Source of the DNA: Byssochlamys sp. IMV 00236
Lineage: Eukaryota; Ascomycota; Eurotiomycetes; Eurotiales; Thermoascaceae
Direction: 5' to 3'
DNA length: 64,000 bases
NCBI GenBank assembly: GCA_001931875.2
Contig: MSJH02000476.1
Span: 1-64,000 of the forward strand
Part shown: one piece after another, positions 56,939 to 64,000 of the stretch
Layout: each line of letters begins with the position of its first letter
Numbering within the stretch: the first letter of the stretch is position 1
The notes under the pieces: model-generated
Database searches by the model: none
The model's input: only the letters and a program-made list of their open reading frames with translations
Told to the model about the DNA's origin: nothing
Made by a program: the position numbers and the translations under genes

Positions 56939-57902
56939 ATGGCGGTACAGAGCGGATACGCGGCTTCTCCATTGAACCTCTACTCGCTCCCCAACGAGGT
57001 ATTACTTATCCCAATATGATGCCATTCATCGTTGTGCCATGAATAAATGATGACCGTCGACTCGATTTCAGGTTCTCGTCAGCATCCTCACGCCGTTTCC
57101 CACCCGGAGCCTGCTTCCACTCACGGTCGTCTCGCACCGATTCCACGCCCTCATACTCCGCATATTGCACTATCGCTTGCTCATCGCAACCTCCCTGAAA
57201 GATTATAAATTGATGTTAGAATGTTTTCATCCGAGCTCCAAGCTCACTGAACCCCACGTATTCTGCAAATACCTCGGCACCGATGGATTGAGCGATAAAC
57301 ACGAAGGCGTGGGCTCACTCTACGAGAACTGCGAGACGGCCGAGCAGTTGGCCCGACTCGGATCTTTATATTCACGATTCCGCCCCGAGCCACCCATGGA
57401 GGATGACACCGGACGTACTTTCTTGGTCCCACCAACCGGTAGGGTGCTCGAGCTCGCCGGTGCGATTGAGAGCTTGAGCGCTGACAATACCGGTGAAGAC
57501 TCGCCCGCGGAGCCTCCGCAACTGATCAAACGCGCAGTGCACCTCGAAGAATTCGAAGACTTTTCGCAGCTCTGCACCGTGGTTAATTTAGTCAAGGTCG
57601 TTCCCAACAGCAGCATGCTACTCAGTGCAGTGACCATTGAGGATGGAACTGTGCGTGTATGGAGGGATTGGCTGAAGGATCAGTCCAATCACAAAGACAA
57701 ATTAGGTATATCTTCCAACGACCCCAACAATACTAGAATCTTGTGGGCAGACACGAATGAAAATGTTGGCCTTAAATTAAGGGTGAGAGAGAAGAGGTGG
57801 AACCGCTTTTTACCCGTTCTGGTCCACAAAGATGAAGAGCTCGCTGTGAGCTACGAGCTTGAAATTGAAGGTATGCCTGGAATCATATTCTCCGATCATT
57901 AG
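56939..57902 (+). CDS. F-box domain protein
   Basis: Probable substrate adaptor of an SCF ubiquitin ligase. Two exons, 56939-56998 and 57072-57902, 296 residues. The F-box is at residues 13-50: LYSLPNEVLVSILTPFPTRS then LLPLTVVSHRFHALILRI, with the splice falling exactly inside it (NE/VLVS). The C-terminal part is unrecognised (AEQLARLGSLYSRFRPEP, FEDFSQLCTVVNLVKVVPNS, EDGTVRVWRDWL, YELEIEGMPG) and shows no LRR or WD repeats. Without the small first exon the F-box would be missed. Many fungal F-box proteins have such unique C-termini, so no target is suggested. Confidence 0.85.
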
Positions 57903-59195
57903 TTAGGTACTAATAAGCATGATCTAGAATTATATATAAGGACGACCCGTCTCTTGATGACTCTGGAAGAAAGTCTTCAGGAGGAGCAAAACTGCTCCAA
58001 GGCCATAGTCTTCGGGTCATATCGAGTATAAGGTCTCGGAGACTCCGGACCTAGTGGGTTTCTGACGGAGTTCTCAAACGCCTTTGTCTCAATCAGCTCC
58101 ACCCAAGGGGATGCATAGCCCTATCTTGCTGGAGAATCCAAACGCCAGGCAGCTTTACCCTGCGGAGATAATGCATTTAGAGGTTAGAATATTCTGGATT
58201 AGATTTTTGAACTATATATAACAGATATGTTGGACCTCGGTTGATATTACCGCTCACTTTCCAGTTCGAGTTATGGCATTCCTCGCGATCCGTGAAGTTC
58301 TGGTTCTTGTGTAACCATGCCTCGTCTTGCCAAGCCAATAACAGGGGTAGGATAGACGCGCCGAGGCAGTGCAACAGAATTCACATGGCTTCTAAATTAA
58401 GAGATCGATCCTCTATCTGACATTTCTATTGCTGGATCCCGTAGAGATATAGATACATCGGGTCTCATTTGTCCTGCAAGGTATTATGAGCATATCACTC
58501 TTGCCAATATCCGTTGGCAGACGATGATTGGGATGCTATGAGATGGCCCCCTTTCCCACCCTCATGTCAAGGAGCGGCCGGATTCTAACAATACCCTTTG
58601 AACATGGACTGATGGTCAAGGCTGCTATCCCAGTGAGTCCAGTATAAAAGAGGCGAAACTGTCCCGATCTCGTGCATAATCTGAGGCGTGAAAGACGGAT
58701 AGGCCGAAAGCCAACCCGTGAAACTAAAGCTCAACGCACGATCTGCAGAAACTAATGGGACAAAGAAAGCCGGTGACTGGGGTGGTCCAATCATTTCAGA
58801 AATAGGACTGGCCTTTGTATCACAGCAGCTACTTTAAGTTGCGGCCCCCAAAATAACCACCGCACATGACTACGGGGGGTTCAAGGTGAACTCGGGAGGT
58901 ATTACTCTGTACTCCTATTTGACATGATCGACATCCATAGTAGTGACTTTATCTTGTCTCTATCGAAATAAGAAGAGATCATGTCTCATCGTCTATACTG
59001 TTTCGAGTCCCTACTCTATTCGGATTCTACCGGTCATCGCCGTTGAAGCGTCCAGTCTGCGGGGTGGACTTTTGTCATCACGAGCCTCGGGACTATTCTG
59101 CAGGACAAGCGTGTGCCTCGTATCTCATCTAAGAATCTAGCAGTATTGATTCTTTTGTTCTGGTTCTTCTTTTATGTCTATACTTTCGGTGGACT
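57903..59195. other. Long intergenic region
   Basis: 1293 bases between the F-box gene and the UPC2-like regulator, both on the plus strand. Open frames at 58177-58374 and 58585-58794 (minus) are not supported. It should carry the regulator's promoter. Confidence 0.5.
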
Positions 59196-60605
59196 ATGAA
59201 TTTCGACGCGACAGGTCTTCCACAGCCGCGCCAACGCCCAGCACGGCTTTATCATAAGAAGTCCCGAAATGGGTGCCTTAGATGTAAAGCGCGTCGGGTC
59301 AAGGTAAGAAATCCGTACCATGCGAGAAGTTAAAAAACACCTACCTGGCCGCTGCGCCGCTCAGAAGTTTGCGTCGACCATGGTGGCATATCAAGCCGAG
59401 GAACTACTGCTGATATTTTACTCCAGTGTGACGAGAGACGACCCTCCTGCGGTAGCTGTGCGCGGCACATGGTATCTTGCATTTACCAAAAGCCAAATCT
59501 CCCGTCAAAGCCGTCACCAAATCGGAAGAGCAATGGAAGCTCGATAAGCCCTCCGTCAATGTCCACTCCATATGGAGACAATTCGACCGGCTCTCCAGCA
59601 AGCAGGAGCGAGGCCGTGTCTGAAGAGTTTCTGCTGGGCCTTAATGATGGTGATGAAATCCCAGAGTCGAAATCAAGACGACTCCTGGAGCTCCAATTAC
59701 TTCAAAACTACTTGACAAAGCTCTCGCAGCCTTTCCCGCAGACGCCAGAAGCAGACGGAAGTGCAGTGTGGCCTTTTCTCGAGGTTCCGCAGATGGCTTT
59801 GCAGCATGATAATCTCCTGTACGCCATGTTCTCTATATCTGCTACGCATTTGCTGAGAACTCAGCCAAACAATGCGAAGCTACTTGCGGCCCGTCAGACA
59901 TATCTAGGACTGGCATTGCGCAAACAACGTGAAGCAGTTTCGCAACTAAGTGGTCAGAATGCCGATGCGGTCTGCTTCGCTTCCACTCTGATCCTCATTG
60001 ATGCTTTCGCGACACTCGAGGGACGGGATATCACGCCTTATCTTCCACCGATGGAATGGTTACATATGGGTAGGGGAGCTGCAACCGTCTTCACCGTTGC
60101 CATGAAGAGCGGGCTGGATAGCGAAATGTCGAAGATCATGTCATTGATCGATGCACCTCCAGTTTCACTTTTAGACAATGAAAACACCATGTTTGCAGAG
60201 AAGTACTGGAAAGACTTCAGAAATCTACTCCGTGACGACATCGGTGGTGGATACGAAGACCTCTCCGACATGGAGACTCTCCAGGCGTATCAAAGAACTC
60301 TCAGCTTCGTCGGATCCGTGCACCAGGCCGTCATCGACGGAGAACCGATTCACCCTCTATGTCGACGATTAATGGCCTTCTCTCCGCTTATTCCGAGAAA
60401 ATTTATCGATTTTGTCGAGGAACGGAGACCACGCGCGCTTGTTATACTTGCTCATTATTTTGCTCTTGCTTCGAAAGTACGATCAGCCTGGTGGATGGGG
60501 AAGACGCCTGAGCGGGAAATCCGTGCAATAATGATGGTACTGCCACCAGCGTGGCAGGAGCATATGCACTGGCCGCTGGCAATGACAGGTTTAATACCTG
60601 GTTGA
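59196..60605 (+). CDS. Zn2Cys6 transcription factor, UPC2/ECM22-like
   Basis: Nuclear binuclear-cluster regulator; the family includes sterol regulators, but targets here are unknown. Two exons, 59196-59303 and 59427-60605, 428 residues. The cluster is NGCLRCKARRVK/CDERRPSCGSCARHMVSC, spacing C-2-C-6-C-6-C-2-C-6-C, split by a 123-nt intron. A Ser/Pro linker follows. The regulatory domain begins SRRLLELQLLQNYLTKLSQP, then PQMALQHDNLLYAMFSISAT and PNNAKLLAARQTYLGLALRK. Near the C-terminus are RPRALVILAHYFALASKV and WWMGKTPEREI, also typical of this group. It starts MNFDATGLPQPRQR; the ATG at 59320 within the intron is not used. Confidence 0.88.
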
Positions 60606-61091
60606 AATTGAACCAGTCCTGCTAGTCATGGCTAACGGTTAACTATGACTGTGTACTGTACCATATCTACGTGAATGTTTCAGAGCGGGCTTGAGACATC
60701 TAGTGGTTCTATATAGCATCATCGAAAGAGTTTATTCTTTTTCTTTAATTCGTATCTACCATGTTATCGACCTACTGGTATCGCTCTGGCATACGACTCT
60801 ATGTTAGAAGGAGGTCTCCGTCCGGAAAGCAGACGCGAAACCGAGAACGCAGCCAGCTTTCTATAAATTAGGGTGTCTTCTTATAAGACTGAGTTCTTTG
60901 CTCCTTTCAGTCTTTCGAACGGAATACTAGCTTCAAATGGAGAGAAGGAGAAGGAAATATCAATAAATGAGTTCATCCATTTAACAACACTCATGACGTT
61001 TGTGGGTCTCATGACTTTCCAAAAGGAAATCCAACTTGCGAACGCAGAATGATACATTAGAAAGTCGACATTGTAGCATGAATTCTCCGCC
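60606..61091. other. Convergent intergenic region
   Basis: 486 bases between two 3' ends. A minus-strand frame of 112 codons (60881-61219) overlaps the MetE-like gene out of frame and is not supported. Confidence 0.5.
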
Positions 61092-62474
61092 TCACGGCTC
61101 CCCCGACCAAATATCATCTGCCACCTCGCGAATGAGACGCATCTTGCGAACCATATCTTCATATCCCATATTTCTGACCTCAACAGTGCTCGAGAATCCA
61201 CACTGCGGACTAATCCCAATCTGTTTCAACGCCTCTTCCGTGCTCGTTCCATTACCTTCAGCAATACTCTCAGCTGCCTCAAACACACGACGCTTCAATT
61301 CGCATTTATCTTCCAGCTCTGGGTATTTGCTCGTTACTACTCCTAGGATGACATTCTTGGTTCGAGGAAGATATTTCAAAGGTGAGAATCCACCTGTACG
61401 AGTCTGGTCGTCGTATTCGAGATAGTATGTATCTACGTCCAGTTCTTGAAAGAGCGTCTGGGCGATCCGTTCGTATCCACCTTTGCGCGATGAGTGACGG
61501 AAGTTGCCGCGACAGAGATGAATCCCGACGTGAAGGTCGCCAGGACGGGGGGAAAGGACGTCGTTATATAACTTGATGTAGCTGTGGAATAGCTCGTTCG
61601 GGGTACGGGTGTTGGCTTTATCGGTTTCCCAATCTTGCAGTGTATCCTCGGCGCAGAAGACTACACAGTGTTAGCATACAAGTTTCCGAAAAGGAGTATA
61701 AATGAGAAGGCAAGTCATCAGGTCCAATAGATAGATTCATGTTCCCGAAGGTTAACATACACGTAAGATTAGGATCATCGAACTGTACGTTCCGCAACCC
61801 AGCTTCATACAGCAGATCCAACTCCGTCCTATACGCAGCGGCCAGATCACGGAAATACTCCTGATCATCACGATACACGTCCTTGGGGTATGCATAGCCT
61901 TCGCGGAACTGCAGATGATACCAATTAGGTGACGGCAGGGTAATTTTAATACCTCCCCACAGGTCCCGAGGAACAACTTGCTGGAGGTACCGCAATTCCT
62001 TGACATAGTCGCTTTTTCCAGAATGACGAAGCTTATCCTGACACACTAGGAGAGTGCCAGGCCTGAGCTTGCCGCCTTTGACAAATCCAGCCACGAATGA
62101 GCGAAACATAGCTGGATCCGGATCAGTCACGTCCTGCATGCCTTCGAAGTTCTGGAACAATGTGCCCCAGAAGACATTTCGCCTGTAGTAGAGTTGAGAT
62201 ATGTTAGACAATGCCTCTTGTTTTTTTCAGAGAGCTAACATCTCTCAGATCATTATATGTCTGTTCCCTCCTACCGAAACTCTCCATCTCCTATACCTCG
62301 AAGCCCACAGTCCAGCTGCAACTTGACGATATCATCGATCGCCCGGTCCTCCACAGCCGTCAGCTGCGCCGGATCTAATTTGCTCTTATTATCAGGGTGC
62401 AGGCTTTCCGGACGCAGCAGCGAGCCCATATGCTCTGCTCGGAATGGCGGACTTCTATGTAATCTTTCTGTCAT
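61092..62474 (-). CDS. Cobalamin-independent methionine synthase-like (MetE/UROD superfamily) protein
   Basis: Single-domain relative of the C-terminal half of MetE; it probably performs a zinc-dependent methyl transfer, but substrate is unknown. Three exons: complement of 61092-61660, 61761-62182 and 62275-62474, 396 residues. Start MTERLHRSPPFRAEHMGSLL is typical; a 15-codon longer start at 62519 is possible. Key parts: GLRGIGDGEFRRNVFWGTLF; LDLLYEAGLRNVQFDDPNLT; and VGIHLCRGNFRHSS (zinc His and Cys). YYLEYDD probably holds the third ligand. ISPQCGFSSTVEVRN holds the last zinc Cys. The donor at 61760 is GTATGT; an alternative GTGTAT just before it breaks the frame. Full-length MetE is about twice as long. 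Confidence 0.88.
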
Positions 62475-63513
62475 GATATCGATTGTAGTGTTGAATGTTG
62501 GGGAGTTGAAAGAGGTCAATTATTTCGAACCCCGCCTCGCCTTTTTCTCTATGCTTTACGATCGTTTAGTATACTTACTTACCATATAGAGTATAGTCCT
62601 CTACTAGTGTACGTATATTGAGGGGGTTTCCCCGCCGAAGCCGAATTGAATTTTCTCTTCTTGATGTCGCTGGTTTTATGGACGGTCCATAAGGTCAGTC
62701 TCTGGTCGCTTCGGCCACGCACGGTGTATTATTAGCAGTGAACCCACTATTATAGGAAGCGGGTAAGGCTTCCAGGGTTACTACTCGGACCTGGCTAATC
62801 AGTTAAGCTAATAACTAACTAGCTCCTAGGAGACCCGTTCCGCTGGATGTCTTCTGAAGGCTATATACCTAGTAATAAGCCGAAATAAAAGATGATAGAA
62901 TCCTAAAGGTTATTTATTCTAATAATACAGTATAGCGAGATATAATTTAATTGGAAGCTTAAAAGAAGAAATATTAAACCAACACCTTTGAACCGTGCTA
63001 TATATAAATATTTTCATGTCGTTTCCAACTTCAGTCAATAAACTACCTAAAAGAACGAACCAATGGATGGAAACGAAACGTCTTTGGAAGTAAATGTTTC
63101 CGTTTCTCACCAGTGCATACTGGTGACCATGCTGTTGCATAAGTTCTAGTCGCTAGGGAAGTGAACATAACCGATAGCCGGCACAATCTCGAGTTCATTC
63201 TCCGACGGCCACATTTCTTTCCGTTTCTGTCTCTTGATTAAGTCTCGCTGGTAAACTCGCATGAGGAACAAAAAGTGGGTCCATATTCTCGTAAGTACGC
63301 GTCTCTAGTCTACAGGGCTGGTAATCTCACAAGATATGAACTCAAGACCCTTTTAATCCTCCTTGCTTTTGTTAAATATCGCGCGCAAATTTGATGATGA
63401 GGAAAGTCTTGTTTTCCTCAGTCAAGCCGTCTTGTACTACGCCCCGATTATCCTGTCCATTGGTCCAGTACAATCAGCTTCGGTCTGCATTATCTTCCAC
63501 TGCGTCGCGCTCA
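62475..63513. other. Intergenic region
   Basis: 1039 bases, divergent between the MetE-like gene and the kinase. AT-rich middle with TATATATAAATA near 62999. A 73-codon minus frame (62919-63140) is not supported. Confidence 0.5.
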
Positions 63514-64000
63514 ATGACATACAAACATGAGTCTGTCCCCCAACTCTTATACGTCCCCATCGAGGGCGTTGAAAGACTGGAAAATTACCGGACAGGGGGT
63601 TATCACCCTGTTGAAATTGGGGATAATTTTTGCGGTCGATATCGAGTAGTCCACAAGCTCGGTTACGGATCGTACTCGACGACGTGGCTAGCCCGTGATG
63701 AACAGTTAAAGAAATATGTGGCAGTTAAAGTCTGCACTGCAGACTCAGATCCACATGAAATCAACACTTTATCCGCTCTGACAAGAAGCCAATCTTCCTC
63801 CGCCAGAAGCGTAGGTGAGACTATGATCCCTTCGGTTTTAGATACGTTCAACGTTCAAGGCCCGAATGGTAGCCACTCATGCTATGTGACTGTTCCAGCG
63901 AGAACTAGTCTCTCTGGTGCCAAAGATGGGTCGTGGAAACGCCTCTTCCAACTTGATGTCGCGAGGGCGTTGGCTGCGCAACTTACGATTGCTGTCGAAT
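63514..64000 (+). CDS. SRPK-type serine/threonine protein kinase (N-terminal part, cut by window edge)
   Basis: Fungal protein kinase of the SR-protein-kinase-like group. The start is MTYKHESVPQLLYVPIEGVE followed by ENYRTGGYHPVEIGDNFCGR, the usual SRPK entry. The glycine loop is VVHKLGYGSYSTTWLARDE, and the ATP-binding lysine is in KKYVAVKVCTADS. An insert (SALTRSQSSSARSVGETMIP) and LDTFNVQGPNGSHSCYVT follow. The expected hinge VTEPLG reads VTVPARTSLSGAKD, a diverged form. The open frame runs to base 64000, so the catalytic half, including HRD and DFG motifs, is outside the window. No intron is evident in the visible part. Confidence 0.82.
   Translation, partial: MTYKHESVPQLLYVPIEGVERLENYRTGGYHPVEIGDNFCGRYRVVHKLGYGSYSTTWLARDEQLKKYVAVKVCTADSDPHEINTLSALTRSQSSSARSVGETMIPSVLDTFNVQGPNGSHSCYVTVPARTSLSGAKDGSWKRLFQLDVARALAAQLTIAVE

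Overview
The window is a filamentous ascomycete chromosome segment, most likely from the Eurotiales (Aspergillus/Penicillium type). Genes are dense and split by short introns (about 45-70 nt) with GT..AG ends and CTAAC/CTGAC-like branch sites. The gene set is fungal: Zn2Cys6 and bZIP regulators, NUP170, ROT1, ERG28 and a fungal acyl-CoA elongation reductase. Exon coordinates were worked out by hand from splice signals, and every multi-exon model given as complete sums to a multiple of three. The sequence has three runs of N. The last gene runs off the right edge.

Left housekeeping block (about 0.7-13.2 kb): MTR10 importin (-), SmE core snRNP protein (+), 5-formyltetrahydrofolate cyclo-ligase (-), ROT1 ER chaperone (+), AIM41 mitochondrial protein (-) and nucleoporin NUP170 (+). 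Strands alternate, so most promoters are shared divergent ones of 0.4-0.5 kb.

Accessory island (about 13.2-34.3 kb): sparse, AT-richer and full of broken genes. Apparently intact genes are a secreted-type zinc alcohol dehydrogenase, two aldo/keto reductases, an HNH-nuclease-domain gene and a neighbouring gene of unknown family. Broken or relic genes are two related AFAR-type aldo/keto reductase copies, a short-chain dehydrogenase, the 5' end of a second alcohol dehydrogenase, and the 5' end of a berberine-bridge-type FAD oxidase. A bZIP/DUF3425 regulator lacks a clear start and contains an N gap. A 346-bp miniature inverted-repeat element sits among them. The mix of oxidoreductases and a regulator resembles a decaying catabolic or secondary-metabolism island; this is an inference.

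Right block (about 34.3-64 kb): TMEM97/EMA19-like EXPERA protein, GNAT acetyltransferase, NOG1 ribosome-biogenesis GTPase, a Zn2Cys6 regulator divergent from a short-chain dehydrogenase, a hexose-type MFS transporter, the ER pair 3-ketoacyl-CoA reductase (IFA38 type) and ERG28 (divergent), GAL7, a second MFS sugar-type transporter, an F-box protein, a UPC2-like Zn2Cys6 regulator, a MetE/UROD-like protein and the start of an SRPK-type kinase. GAL7 beside a sugar transporter and the divergent lipid pair are the clearest functional neighbourhoods.
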